A stretch of 64,000 nucleotides of DNA from Geosiphon pyriformis (taxonomy: Eukaryota; Glomeromycota; Glomeromycetes; Archaeosporales; Geosiphonaceae), in contig JAAOMT010000479.1 of NCBI GenBank assembly GCA_016748015.1, positions 598,888-662,887 on the forward strand, read 5' to 3'. A program made the position numbers and the translations under genes. The notes beneath the pieces were generated by a model. It was not told where the DNA came from. It searched no databases and saw nothing but the letters and a program-made list of their open reading frames with translations. Of this stretch, positions 17,085 through 30,300 are shown one piece after another (position 1 is the first letter of the stretch; the number at the start of each line of letters is the position of its first letter).

Positions 17085-18290
17085 TCACGTATTAAAAATC
17101 ACGACCGTAAATTTTTCTTTCAACGGATTTAAGCCTGTTTTTTGAGTAAAGATCTTTACTTCAGTTTGAAACATAGGCGGCGCACTTACCTTGGCTTTGA
17201 GCGAGACCTGAGATTCAGTGGGTCTACTTACCTTGGATTTCGAATCAGAAAAGTCAGAGGTAAAGGACTTACCTGGAGTGCTTACCTTGGTTTTCAAAAT
17301 CAAATGACTTTGTTAAGGCTGAAGATTTCACTCGCACTAAAACTTTGTTGATTTTATCTATTTCAACTTTTCAGAATAGCTTAAGGATTCTCTCCGCTCT
17401 AAAGGCCTTAATTCACAAGAAAACTGGGTAAATATTGTAGCATTTCCTTATATATTTGGGTTCTTATTGTTTTATCTTTAGCCTTAGTTTCGGCTATAAT
17501 ATCACTTATTTTGCTTCGATTTCAAGAGTAATAGCAATATAAACCTCTTGTTAACTTGTCTTAGTTCCTCTATCAAGCAAACGAGCCAAAGTTGGGACAA
17601 ATTCCGAAAATGGGGACTCTGAAATTTTCTTATCACAATTTTCAGACAGAGTCGGCCTCGCTGGTGTCTTTTTCATTGGTGAATCTAAACACCAATTTAG
17701 AAACATCCTGGTACTGTAATTCTCGTATCAAACCTTGTCTTATATTTCGTTTCTTTTCAAGTTCAATATACTCATCAGACTCGTCTTGCATTAAATCAAA
17801 AGATTTTGATAAGATTTTTTTTCTGATCGTTCGGTCTAAAAACGGTTTTTGTATCATGCGATATTAGGTCAACATCGACATTAATTGGTTCTGCTAAGGT
17901 GTTAATCGCGAAGATAAGTCTTGGGCTTGGCTCATATCTGATTTACGTAGAAGTTTCTTTGCCTTGTCAGATTTCGAATCCAGGAGTACATCAGACTCTT
18001 TCTCTTTAATGATTTAGGCTTGGGTGGACAAGTATTGGAAGAAATATCATTTTTTTAACTGCTCCTGTTCCAATTTTGTGACTCTGTCTTTAACCTCAGC
18101 ATTTTCTGTCTGGCATTGCTTCCCATTCTCGGCATTTTCTTTTGCGGTTTGTTCCAATTCTGCGATTTACTCTTAATTTTGCATACTCGTCTTTTTCTTC
18201 TAAAATCTGTCTTAGATTTGCATTCTTGACTAAAAGCTTAATATTCTCTTGTTTCAATCGGATTGGGTGTTTGTCATTGCTTTATATAAG
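17085..18290 (-). pseudogene. Broken coiled-coil / KVS-repeat family protein
   Basis: On the minus strand the order is as follows. First comes a coiled coil rich in Glu, Lys, Gln and Asn (LKQENIKLL, LRQILEEKDEYAKL) near 18260-18180. A frameshift follows. The coil then continues (ELEQTAKENAENG, AEVKDRVTKLEQEQ) near 18165-18055. A charged segment (QDESDEYIELEKKRNIRQGL) lies near 17800-17740. Last come short repeats of KVS-P type (TKVSTPGK, SKVSRPTE, AKVSAPP) near 17300-17150. Several frame breaks and stops interrupt it. I recall similar coiled-coil plus K-V-S-x-P repeat proteins as an expanded family in Rhizophagus. I call this a decayed member. Its function is unknown. Confidence 0.55.
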
Positions 18291-18800
18291 ATGGGAAATA
18301 TTCAAAAGTTCGAGTTTATGAGGATAATAAAATTGTGATGAAATCTCATGATCGGAATTGCACAAAAAATTTATGTCTAGCAAATTCGAAGAAAAAATTA
18401 ACTACGACATGTGAATTTTCCGACTGAACCAGATCAACCGATTCAGAGTGCCAGGAATTTCAGGAATGCCGGTGATAACTAGGAATGCCAGGACATCTCG
18501 TATTACTGGAAAGATGTATATATAGCAGTAGCACTAGAAGAAGAAAACATAACAGATCTCACCACCTTACAATTAAGTGTTTTACTCTCTACTACTACTA
18601 TATAATAAAAAGTTTCAACATCACAATTCTTTCTTAACATATTTTTGTTTTACATTTAAAACCCTTACGGGACATTAAGAAATATATTTTTAACCACGGC
18701 ATTTTTACCGCTAGAAAACTTCAAGACCTTCATCTCCTCATCTAATCTAATTGAATTAGTTTTTGAATTACAGAACATGAAATAATTCAATTTCATTTTT
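18291..18800. other. Intergenic between two decayed repeat genes
   Basis: There is no gene. A direct motif recurs here (gccaggaatt, aggaatgccggt, aggaatgccagg at about 18450-18495), followed by a TATA-like tatatatagc at 18518 and a short CTA trinucleotide run (18588-18603). This could be the 5' end of a repeat element whose broken frames follow at 18.8 kb. Confidence 0.35.
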
Positions 18801-18804
18801 TCAG

Positions 18805-19891
18805 GGTTATTTGGGTTTTAGATCTTCCTTTAATACCATTAATTTATTTGCTGAGCCCACTCGTCAGCATTTTCATAAAATATTAACATTCTTAAATTCT
18901 CAGTGGTTGAAAATTCAAAGGGTTGCCGAACAGAACACTTGGGATTTAGAATTTAACAACAAATTTAAACAGTTCTACGAAGATATTTCACAATTAATCA
19001 TAAAACATGGCTAGTTCCGTTCGATCCAACGGACAGGGCACTTATTTATTCCCATGTATTTTACGATACTACCCCACTTATTATATCTTTATCTGAGCTT
19101 CAAAACAATGCATATAATAATAATAATAATAATAATAATGTCAAACGCCGTATTCTCGGGGATTTGGCAGGACATGCGAATAAAGCTTTTGTTGTTTGGT
19201 TGCGTCGTCGGAAAATTACTGATGGTACAATTATTTGTGCCTTGGATCCACAACCCAGTCATTTCTTTTCTGACCTGGAAGCCCTGGCTAATGGTAAACA
19301 AGCACAGTCATCAGGTGCAAAGTCTTGTGATTCCTCTGATGCTACAAGTGTCAATAATGATGCCATATTATCTTTTGTTACAACCATACCTGATTTCATT
19401 CGGAAGCTTGCTCATGAAGACCGAATTGATATTGCATCGCAAAGGTGGCTTCACTTATAAAGACTCTGCCTTCAAAATTATGTATCAAGGGAATGGGGTT
19501 GCAACCTTGGAGGCTAATCCTGATTATACTGGTAATAATACCGGGATCGCAGCCAACAATGAAACTACAACCCCTTAATGAATATTATGAAAGAATATCT
19601 TATGATAAAGTTTATTCCCCACTTTATCCAACATTATCAATACTCACCAACTTTGGCAATTCTAATTACTCTGAGGTCAATAATAAACAGAAATTTATCT
19701 CTGACTTCTCAATGATAATTACTGACTATTGTGGGGCCTCTTGTTCAATGGAATACCTTCCGTTTAAAGGTATTTCAACCTTTAATTTTCCTTTTATGTT
19801 AGAATATAAACTTAATATATTTAATTATTTAATACATTTTAATGATACCCTAGGACATTATAATAAAATTAATCTTATTCCATCCTATTGA
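18805..19891 (+). pseudogene. Frame-broken protein of unknown repeat family
   Basis: Four consecutive plus-strand frames read as one interrupted protein. 18811-19014 contains FAEPTRQHFHKILTFLNSQW. 19015-19460 contains DRALIYSHVFYDTT, WLRRRKITDGTIICALDPQP and TIPDFIRKLAHEDR. 19441-19578 contains GGFTYKDSAFKIMYQGNG. About 19578-19891 contains SMEYLPFKGISTF. Frame changes occur near 19014, 19445 and 19578. A nine-codon AAT run (19114-19140) encodes poly-Asn. The composition is that of a real protein, not AT noise. I cannot assign it. A retroelement or selfish-element structural protein is possible, and so is a true gene with short introns I failed to place. Confidence 0.4.
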
Positions 19892-20960
19892 ATACTTCTT
19901 TTATTTATTATTTTCTCTGCTTTATTTTTCTTTTTCACCATTATATAAACTAGTAGAAAAGTTTTGGATTAAATTTAGGTTTCTTGATTATATGAGTAGT
20001 ATTTAAACTCATATTCCTTATACCTTCTTTAATTATTTTTATTCTATTATTTTATTTTATTTTATTATACCAACTATTACTTCATTCATTCCATTAGGTT
20101 TATCTTTAAATTTCTTATTTGTTTTTTTAACAATGTTCTTACCATATAGGCACTTGTTTTTTCCTTCTTTCTCATTGGTTCGTATATACAATGCTTTTAA
20201 ATCTGTACTCAAAGAGAACATGATGATATTGAAATTGCTTTATGTGCATAAATTGAGGCTTTTTGAAGGTAGTATTTATTCACGCTTCTCGGTTGTGATT
20301 TATATTATCTCTCAATTAATGCTCTTTTGTGTAATGAGTTGTATATTCTACTCACCAATTGATATTTTATTTTTTTTCCCCCCTTAGTCTTAGAATTAAA
20401 AAATTTATTATCGTAGCTGCTCTTACAGGCTTTATTATGAATTTTTACCTCATAATTATATTAATGGCTTACAAAATGTATGTGTTTTTTAGATCCTTAT
20501 TCTGATAGAAGTTTCTTGATGAGTATGAACCTGTCCACAATAGATTCGGAGATGAATCTGGATACTTTTATTTGATCTTTAAAAAGAACAGAGAAATTCT
20601 TTCAGTTCCTTACTTGGGACTTTAATTTTTATTCCTAGAGAAAATTTCTTTACTTTTGAAGAGATCTGGGAGTTTATGACTCGTCCAGAATATAATTTCT
20701 CATACGTACATAGAGGCAAATACCTTTAACATTTTGCTGCCCACATAAAAATAGTGAGGTCCTCTTTTTCGTTTAAAAAAAAAAAAGTATATAAACACTA
20801 ACAACACGCAATGAGAAGAGAGAAATACAGACAAAATGGAAATCAGCAACGACATCCATGCAATCACTCAATTATTATTTCAAACACTACAAGACAGAAA
20901 TAACTGTTAATAATAAATAAATCCGTTATAAAAACACCCAGAAAGATCTAAATTAAAAGA
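19892..20960. other. Intergenic, no supported gene
   Basis: AT-rich but not low-complexity. It holds scattered open stretches such as 20133-20387 (+), a hydrophobic 84-residue frame with no recognisable family. This may be a continuation of the decayed element on the left. Confidence 0.35.
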
Positions 20961-21245
20961 AAAATGTTTTTAGTATTGGCTTTTTTGAATGCTGTAAACA
21001 GCTTTTTAAGCATAAATTTTTGAATTTACAGGTTTTAAGTTAAGTGCTTTAATAATTTTTTGCTAAAATTTGTAAAGATTTTTTTGAATTATAATATTAT
21101 TTTGGTTAATAATATGTCTAATGTTTTTTATTTTTACAATAACATTTTAATATTTAAGTATTTTGGAATTACAAAATCTTTTAAAAATTTTGGAATTTTT
21201 TTTGCCAATCAACTTTTAGACAACTATAATATATATTTTACTTAA
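20960..21245 (+). mobile_element. LINE fragment A (RT 3' region)
   Basis: The frame at 21060-21245 (VKIFLNYNIILVNN ... FFANQLLDN) lines up segment by segment with the region downstream of the reverse transcriptase in copy C (about 33000-33290). There the order is sequence encoding a leucine-rich L-D-L-Q-V stretch, then V-K-I-F-L-D-N, then F-G-N-K-L-L-D-K. It is truncated on both sides and passes into AT-only sequence on the right. Confidence 0.55.
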
Positions 21246-21249
21246 TAAA

Positions 21250-21625
21250 AATTTTTGCTGTTAAAAATATTTAAATTCCAAAAATTTAATTTTTAATTGA
21301 TTTGTATATATCTCTAATTTAGTTTAAAATATAATTTTGCTAATAAAAAAGTGTCTATATTTAGTTTTTTATATAAACAAAGTATGTTAATATTTATGAT
21401 TTTAAAATTGTTTAATTTAATTTAAAAAAGATTTGTTTAAATAAAATTTTAATATTTACAAATAATTTAACTTAAAAATAAAAATAAAAATAAAAATTTA
21501 TGGTTTGTTGTTGTCTATATTGGCTAAAATTATAGACTATAACTTTGATTTTTAAATGTATACTATTTTAATAAAATTTTTATTTTTTTAAATAATTAGT
21601 TGTTAATAGATACTTATAAAACTAA

Positions 21626-21694
<69 letters not shown>

Positions 21695-22560
21695 CTTTAA
21701 TTTTTATAATTATTTAATAAAAAACATTATATATACAATATTGTTTTTAAGAAAAAAAATTTTATAAGATAATTAAAAATTAAAAAATATTCTAATATTT
21801 TTAATAATAAACAAATTAATATATTAATAAATAAAACTATATTTTTAAGAATTTTATTCTTATTTAATATTAAAAAAAAGTTTTTAATAATAAAGCAATT
21901 TTTAATAATACTTAATATTTTAATTCTTTTATGTCTTTTAAATTTATTAACAAAATTATAACTGGCTTACATATTTATATAATAAAAATATTTTATAAAA
22001 AATTGTTAATAATAATTTAAAAACACTCTTATATTACAAATTATTTTAATATATTATGTATTAATTATAAAAAAATAAAATTCTTAAATTATAGTTTTGT
22101 TTACAATGTAAATTTAGCTGTTTTTAAAAGTTGTTAAATTAATATTATTTGCTTTAGTGGTTTTTAATTAGTATAAATTTAAATATTTTTTTAATTTTGG
22201 TTTTTAAATATTAATAATAATAGTTTATATAATATAAATAAAAATTTTATATTTAAAAATTAATTTAACAATTTTAAATAATATAAAAACTATAATAATA
22301 AGATTAATTAATTTTGTTTATAAAAAAGTAATTAATTATAAAAAATATATTTAATTATTTAATTTTATATTTAAAATATCAGATTAAAAATAAATAATTT
22401 AACTTTACTTTTTTAATATACTTGTTAAAAAACTTAATAATTTTAGTTTTAATTTTATAATTAACAAAATGATAATTTTATTTTTTATTAATTAGTTTAA
22501 ACAATTAATTACATGTAAAAAAATAAATAAATAATATATAATTTAAAATATTTTTTATTA
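21250..22560. repeat. AT-only block with (TTA)n microsatellite
   Basis: Nearly pure A/T for about 1.3 kb, with no coding character. A perfect (TTA)n array of about 22 units spans roughly 21627-21692. The block ends at the 3' end of LINE fragment B. Confidence 0.7.
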
Positions 22561-25010
22561 TTATTATTGTTTTATGAATGTAATCTAACTACTATTTAAG
22601 GATATAAAATCAAACAAAACTTTAAATTAAGTATAGTTCATGTTTTTTCTATATGTAATCAGCTATTTGAACCAATTAAGATGATATTATATATCTAAAT
22701 TACTTACTAATAGAACATTTTTCAAAAAACCAAAATTTAATCTAAATAAACAGAAGTATAATTCAATATAAATATCTAATCTAATACCAAAATTATAAAT
22801 CAATTTAGAAAACTACAAAAATATCAAATTGAAAACTAAAAAAATATCAAATCTATTACATGGTAAAAAATTATGTTTCTTATAATAAAATTTCAACTTA
22901 GTAGTAGCAATTAAATTACAAACCTATTATTTTCAACAAAATTATAAACCAATTTGACAACTAATATATTACTATTATATTTAGCACCAGATAATATACT
23001 GTGTTAGCCATCCAACTCTTTAATACAAAGTTTTTAACCAATAATATATACAAATTAACAGAAAACTTGATCTTATACAAAAACCAAACAATCATGTTTT
23101 TCTTAATAGCAGCACTTAATAACTTATTTTGAATAGATCATTAGTTAACAGAAAAATTTCCAAATATTTATGAGACTTATTCTTTTTGGTTATTAAAATT
23201 CTTGAGCCATTAATAAACAGCACAGTTTTTTTAATTCCTTAATTAATAAAAATAATAACTGTTTTGTCTGTATTAATTAAAATATTATTAATAAAAAAAA
23301 ACTCACTTGTAATATTTAAATACATTGTGTTGTTACTTTATAGTTTTTAATTCAAATATTGTTATTTACAAAAACACTTACTGCAAAGAAAAAAGTTTTG
23401 CTATTGTTAAAATTAACTTTGTTAGTTTTTGTAAAAAATTTTGAATTTATCCTATATTTACACAAACTTTCATGTCTCTTAACTTTACAAAACAAGTAAT
23501 CATAAAAGATTTTTTATAACAAAGATAAAATTTTTTTTTCTTAATTAGACTTATTATAAACTATATACTCATTTAAAAGTCTGAAATCTATTATAATTTG
23601 ATTAATTCTTCTATTGTAAATATCTTTAAAGAATCTAATAAAGCATTTACATATCTTAATTTTAATTAAACTATTATGTAAATAATATTATCTAATTAAG
23701 TTATATGTTTTGTATATATTCTATAAAATTAGTTACAATTTTCTATTTTTTTTAAAGTATTTTCGATTATAAAGCCTATGGCCAAAATTAGAGTTTGTGT
23801 TGAAGTACTCTTTAATACTGAAAAATTGTTCCTATAAAGCATTTTAAATTTGCTGCAAGTAAGAAAAATTTTATTAGAAAGAATTTTGAACAAAATTTTT
23901 CTTACTGTTTTGATTAAAATGATAAAACAAGTATTTTTTAAGACTTCTTTTTATTTATATGACTTAGGTATTATTGAGACCCAAGCATATTTTCACAATA
24001 TTAGAATCTTTTCTAAAAACAAACAAGAATTCAATATATTTAGTAAGTATTTTAGAACATTATTTTTACAATGCTTTCATATTTCATTAGATATACTATT
24101 CAGATCAACAGTTTTTTTATTTGGCAACTTTTTAATTACTTGAATTAACTCTTTATAATTAATAATATTTATTATTTTAAAAAAAGTTTAATTATTTATA
24201 TATTTCAAAAAAACATATTAATTTGCTTAGATTTCAAAAACAGATTCTGAAATTTTCTATTATTTTATTTATTTTGGTCTTAATTTTATTGGGTTTCAGA
24301 ATCAATTTTTCATTAACCATTAGATAATTCAAAACCATTTTGCAAGAAAGTTTTTTCAGAATATTTTTAATCTTTTGGTCCTTATTCAAACAGAAATTTT
24401 TCATTTTTTTTTCAATTACAGCATTAATAAATACAGTTTTAACAGTTTTTAATTTATATAACTTGAATTTGTGATATCTTTTTTTGATCTTTAACAAGCT
24501 ATAAAAAAATATTATTTAATTTTATACTATTCTGAATCAAGCTCTAAAATTCTAAGATTTTTTTACAATTAGTAACTAGCCAGATTTACAAAAAATAATT
24601 GGATTATAAATAGTTTCCAGTACTTAGAACTTTAATAAACTTAACAACTAATAATTTTAGTCTATGAAATTTTAATAACTGTTTATTAGAAAAACATCTT
24701 ATTTTATTGTACTATTGCTTAAAGAACACTTTATTTGCTGAATTTATTATTATGTTCTATAATATTTTCTATATTAAATCCAAATTATTACAACTATCAG
24801 CAATAATAAACTTATCTTTTATCAAAGAAAGTAAAAATAATAATTAATTCTTAAATTTAGTCTATTTAGAGTTATCTATGTCTTTAATTTTGAATCTTTA
24901 ATAATTTTTATTAGCCAGTCTTCAAATGATGCTTATTTGTTTATTTAACAAGCCATTTAATCTAATTAAAAACAAGACAGCTTTGTAATTTATATCAAAA
25001 AACTTAAAAA
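22560..25010 (-). mobile_element. LINE fragment B, decayed reverse-transcriptase part
   Basis: This is a minus-strand, 5'-truncated LINE. The stretch 24497-24234 encodes YHKFKLYKLKTVK and KMVLNYLMVNEKLILKPN, matching copies C (30540-30750) and D (38100-37800). The plus frame 23850-24143 is the antisense shadow of the same region and matches the shadow of copy C at 30817-31089, which supports homology on the opposite strand. The RT active-site box is at 23372-23358 and reads F-V-N-N-N in place of F-V-D-D-T. The 3' end near 22560-22700 shares a 3'-UTR segment (tatatgtaatcagc) with copy D (tatatgtaaccagt near 34496). Many stops show the copy is dead. Confidence 0.65.
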
Positions 25011-25681
25011 CATTATTTACTATCTGCTTAGCCAATAAAAACAAAAAATATTTATTTATTATATTATATTAAATAATAATTAAATTACACTTATTAAAAT
25101 AAAATAAAATAAAAATTAATAATTTAAATATAAATATAAACTAATTTGTAATTTAAAAAAGTAATATTACAAAAAAACAACTTTTTATTTTTTATTTTAT
25201 TTTATTAATAAATATTTAAGTTTTTTCTATATTATTTTAATAATTTTGTAAATTATTACATTAAATCAATTTATTTTTTTATTACTTAACAAACTTAATT
25301 ATTAGTTTATTAAACTTTAATTAATTCTGAATTTTTAAGAATCTTACAAAGTAATTACTTTCTTTGTTATTATATAAATAAAAATTAACAATTATAATAT
25401 TGGGTACTTAAATTATTATTTAATAAGATTATAACATTTTAATTTTGGAAATAAAAATTAGAATTACTAATTTATCAAAAATATTTTATTGCTTTAAATT
25501 GGGTAGTTTTTTTATTAAATACAAAAATAGAATTTGAAATTGAAGATACAATATGGGATTACTCCTGTCAACTTACACGTGATAATGATCTAATCCGACA
25601 TCTGCCGATCTAATCCCGTAACCGCAATATACCATTATGACAATTTAAACAACACATCTTAGATGTTTTCTGCATTAATCA
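25011..25681. other. AT-only DNA, then promoter of the PIG-F gene
   Basis: AT-only sequence continues to about 25540. Composition changes abruptly about 140 bases before the PIG-F start codon, and this 25541-25681 segment (with cacgtgata) is the likely promoter and leader. Confidence 0.45.
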
Positions 25682-26808
25682 ATGTCTTCGCGTTCAAGAT
25701 TTAAATCTTCACCTCCTCACAATTCCTCGAGTGGGTTAAAAAGCTCAACGACTCATTTTCCTTTCAAAATCCTCCCACATTTTACTATTATTGTTTCTCA
25801 AATCTACCTATCAACCATCGCTCTCTTTTATCTTCCATCTAAAAAACTCCTCGAAGATCCTGTAAAAGCCCTTAACTCAACTGTGATAATATTAGCCCTG
25901 ATACAACTATTAGTTGAGGCAGCTCGATGGACCTTATTATTAGATGGTGGTCGTAGATTTGATGGCGCTAGCAGTGAGGAAAATGTCAATACAAAGCATT
26001 CCTTTAGTCTTGATGCTAAATTCAAATTTATGTTACAGAAGCGACAAGGGGTAATTAATATAAGTTTGAAAGTCCTCTATCATCATTATTTGTCTCTCCA
26101 TTTTCCTTTCATATCTGGCTTGATATGTATTTAGCATTTTATGATCGCAATTGGATTAACTCTCTTTGGTAGCTTCATGATTTATATCATTGCCGTTCTC
26201 TTTGGTGCACCATTACTAGAGTAAGTTTTTTTCTCATACTGAAGATTATTTAAATTGTAATTATACTGAAATATTTTCTCTTCTCAAGTAAAATCCAAAA
26301 CACCCTGTTATTCTCAATATACGTTTCATTGTTGGCTATATTTCCGGCAGCATGCGCTTTAAGAAATAATGGGCCTGCGTGGGCAAGGATATTTTCAGAT
26401 AGGAGGTGCCAGATATTTCATAAAATCAAGTTGTTTCTAAACGAAAAATAGTTAACCATCTTATTATTCCTCGATATATTTTTTGATTCAGTCCTGAAAC
26501 CATTCCTGAAAAATTGATTTATTACCCAACTGTTGGAACCGTGGTGGGAGCATGGCTAGGTGCCACTGTTATACCTCTGGATTGGGACCGGCCTTGGCAG
26601 GTATGTTGCTAATCCATGACTACTTTTTCTGGGTTGCAATTTTTCGCAATAACATTTCTAATATTTATGCCTCTTATCAATTCTTAAGGTTTGGCCGGTA
26701 TCATGTGTAGTTGGTGCCTTTTTAGGACATGCAATTGGAAGTTTGATTGCCTTGATAGCTTGCTACTTTAACGAGGAAAGCGCCGCACAAAAGAAAAGAA
26801 TAAATTGA
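25682..26808 (+). CDS. GPI11: PIG-F / Gpi11, GPI ethanolamine-phosphate transferase subunit
   Basis: Five exons (25682-26050, 26135-26220, 26289-26405, 26492-26600, 26689-26808) encode 266 residues. The family is the non-catalytic ER partner that stabilises the two ethanolamine-phosphate transferases adding phosphoethanolamine to GPI-anchor mannoses. About six transmembrane helices are visible, at residues ~30-55, 65-85, 124-152, 155-175, 195-215 and 230-255. The C-terminal signature [15 protein letters not shown] followed by a Gly-rich helix ([10 protein letters not shown]) is diagnostic of PIG-F. The N-terminus carries a Ser-rich hydrophilic lead. Length is slightly above the ~220 of animal PIG-F. 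The gene is isolated between decayed LINE and AT-only DNA on both sides. Confidence 0.93.
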
Positions 26809-27390
26809 AGCTACATCAATCGTATACTCGCTACACCATATTCTTTTATCTCTGAATCACATTCCAAAGCTGTGTATTCAAAATGTTCACACTTAGTATA
26901 TAAGTTTAGCTCAAACCAAATTAACACTGCTAAAAACTGGTGTCTTATTGAGAGCATTCTTTAACACCTCCCTAAATTTAAAGCAAATTATAGCACATTT
27001 GGCTTAAGCATAAGAATTTGAACTATAATTAATGATACAAGTTTTTTCAAAAAAAAGACCACAAAATTTGAAATATTATGAGCAGTTGTGCCCATTGGCA
27101 AAATATAAAGTAGTACTCAATGCATATATTTTTTTTTATGATTTTTTGTTTACATTAGTTTTTGCAACACAAACAGAATTTATTCCAATAAATATTGACT
27201 ATATAGATTAACATAACTTAATTTAACATATTTTATTATAGTTTTTGTTAAAGGCCAATTAATTACAACTTAATAATATTACTTAAACTGAATTTTGAAA
27301 AAGCTGATTTTACAGTCAATTTAAAAATATTAACAGAGATTTTTTTAATAAAATATTAATTTTTTGTACAAAAAATTATAATTGTTATTA
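26809..27390. other. Intergenic between PIG-F and LINE C
   Basis: 3' flank of the PIG-F gene; G+C falls steadily from about 27100. No gene is seen. Confidence 0.45.
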
Positions 27391-30300
27391 ATAATAATAT
27401 ATAAAACTTCTTTTTTTTCTACATTCAAATTTTCCAAAGAGTAATTTTTCGAAAAAAAAAGTTTTTGTTTTATCTTCCTACTTAAATTATTTTTAATATT
27501 TCTCAAGCTAATAATTTTTTTGTAATAAACTTGGAGACTGTTATAAGTAGCAATATGTCAAAAAAAAAACTTTCAAAAGTGCTTTTCATGATCTTGTTGG
27601 TAGTATTTTTTCTTAAAAAAAAGATTTTTATTGGTAATATTAAGCATTTTAAAAATAAAAAAAAATTTTTTGGTCAAATTTGGTATTAATAATAGTATGT
27701 ATTTAGATATAAATAATAAGTTTAATAATATTAAGATTAATAATACTATAATAAGTTTGAGTAGTGGTTTTTTTTGGTTTAGCTGCAACAACTCTCAAAG
27801 CTAAAAAGATTAATATGAATTTGAATAGTAGATTTTTTATTGATATAATCGACTTTGGAATAGATAAAAATAAAGATTTTTTCTTCTTTTCTCTTAATAT
27901 TTTTTTTGAAAAAAAGTAGATTGATCTTAAGATAATAAAGACTCAAGTCAAGATGGTTGTTAAGAAATTTTTTGCTTTAGACATTAATCTATTGGCTGTA
28001 AAGAAAACTTTAACAATAGCAAAAACTCAGCTTATTAGAAAATATTTTTTGACAATTAATGGTTTTAAAAAGATCACAATTTTTTTAAAATTTAAAAAGA
28101 TAATTAGATTAATGTTTACATTAAAAAAAAGCATGAAGAAAGCTGTATTATTAACCAAAAAAAAAACATCATGGTAAATAATTATTTTAAGAAACAAAAA
28201 ATTTATTTAAATTAGGTTGTGATAGTAAAAAAAATTTTATGAATATGCCAAAAGAAATAATTATTGCAGCTTTTTCCAAATTTGTTTAAATAATGTTGAT
28301 CTGATTATAATTAATTAAACTATAACAAAAAGCTGTGGTGCAGTTTGTTGGATCAAGTTAAGCAGATTAATTGGCAGCAAAATAGTCATTTTTAATCAGA
28401 AAAAATTTAGTGTATATAGCTAAAATTATGGAAAACTGCAAAATTTAAATGTTTAAAGATTGTTTTAGAGCATTTTTATTTATTTTGCTTATAGAAATAA
28501 CCACTTATAATCTTAATAATATGTTAAAAAGAGCTGGTAAGAAAACTTGCATTATTAATCACTTACTCAATACTAATAATCAGATTTACTGTGCTGTAAT
28601 TGGCTTTGAATTAGATAAAAAACTAAAGTCTGCTTTTTATATAGAACTAATTTTTGGTAGTATAAAACTCTCTTGAACTAAAATGGATTTAGTTTGATAT
28701 GAAAAGTATGAGAAGTTTGAATATTCTGTTTTAAAGTGTAATATATCAGATATATTTGTACTTAAGCTTTTGAAAACATTTAAAAGAATTGCTTTAAATG
28801 CAAATCATCTCCAGTTGGCCAAATTATATGCAAAAAAAAATGTTTCTATCTCCTATTTTATTGGTTTTTTTAATAATACTCACTCTGGTTCTGGTTCTGA
28901 ATTTTTTTCTTTTGATATGTCACATATTAAAAAAAGTCTTATGATTATTCAAGATAATTCTTCTATTAGCACTTGTTAGACTTTTTTAAAATATTTTTTA
29001 GAGTTTTTGGCTAATTAAGTATTAAGTATTGTGTAAAAATTAAGCAGTATAAATCTGATGTCTTTGGTGCTTATTTTTCAATATTTTTTTTTTGGTGTGT
29101 CTGTTTTTTTAAATTTAAAATTAAATTTAGATATGCCTTTGGACAACTTATTTGAATTATTTATCTTTCTTTTTTTAATTGAAAATAATATGATTTTAAA
29201 TTTGAATTTGAGCAGATCAAAGGTTGTAACCACTAAAATAAGTGAATTGAAATTGAAAATAATGATTTTTGAAGTTTCTGTCAATTCAGTTTTGGTAAAA
29301 TTAAATTAGTTGTGTGCTGGCTTAAGTTTTCAGATATCTCTTTTATCTCAATAATTAATTTAGTTTAAAAGTTTGCTATATGTAATATTCAAAGTATTAA
29401 TGTTTCTGTAAAACAGAAAAACATTGTTCATTGGCATATAAATTTAGATAACATGATTTTTATTATTATGAAAACAAAGTTAAAATCTAATATCAAGTCA
29501 TAAATTGCAAATAAGTTTGATAAAGTGTAATTTTTCACATTTAGTTTGAATAAAAATTTTTTTGGTGTTAAAATGGCCATTATTATAAACAATTCTTTGG
29601 TTTAACATATTTTTAAGATAAAAAAAATTTTTAGTTGTGGTATTTTAGTATAGCTTTTTTTTAAGAACAAGTTATTAGTTATGGTTTTGGGTTTGTATAC
29701 TAATATTTTTGCTAAAGCTAAGTTTGATTAAAGTTCAGATGTTAATTTTCTTATTGCTAAGACTATTAACTTTAGCACTTTTGTGGTTTTAAGTAAAAAT
29801 TTTAATGAAAATAAGTTTGGGAAAAGTGCAAGTTTCAAGTTTTGTTTGGATTTGGTCAACTTATTTAATAAATATTTATTAGTCAAAACCTTAATTTAGA
29901 GCAACTTAAAAAATATCAAAAAAATTATAGATTATATTTTTGTAAATAAGAGCTTGTTATCAGCAGTTTTTGGTCATAAGGTCATCTTTATATTTATTTT
30001 TTTCAACATTAATCACAAAATTATCTTGGTATTAATTGATCTAAATAGTCTCTTAGATGTTTATTTAAATAGTATACACAAGCAAATTATTAAAAATTAT
30101 TAAAAATTTAAAATCAAAAATACAAATAATGCTAAGTAAATACAATTTAAAAAATATTTTTTTACTAAGTTTTCAGTAATAAAAAATAAGTTTTTAAGAG
30201 TAAAAACTTGTGAAAATTTGAATACTATATAGAATTTGTTGGAAAGAGTAATAATAGAGTTAGTTGATAAGACATTTTCTAAACATTAATTTAATAAGTT

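Noticed and set aside
20133-20387. 84-residue hydrophobic plus frame
   Set aside because: Hydrophobicity follows from T-rich codons. No homologous segment is recognised.
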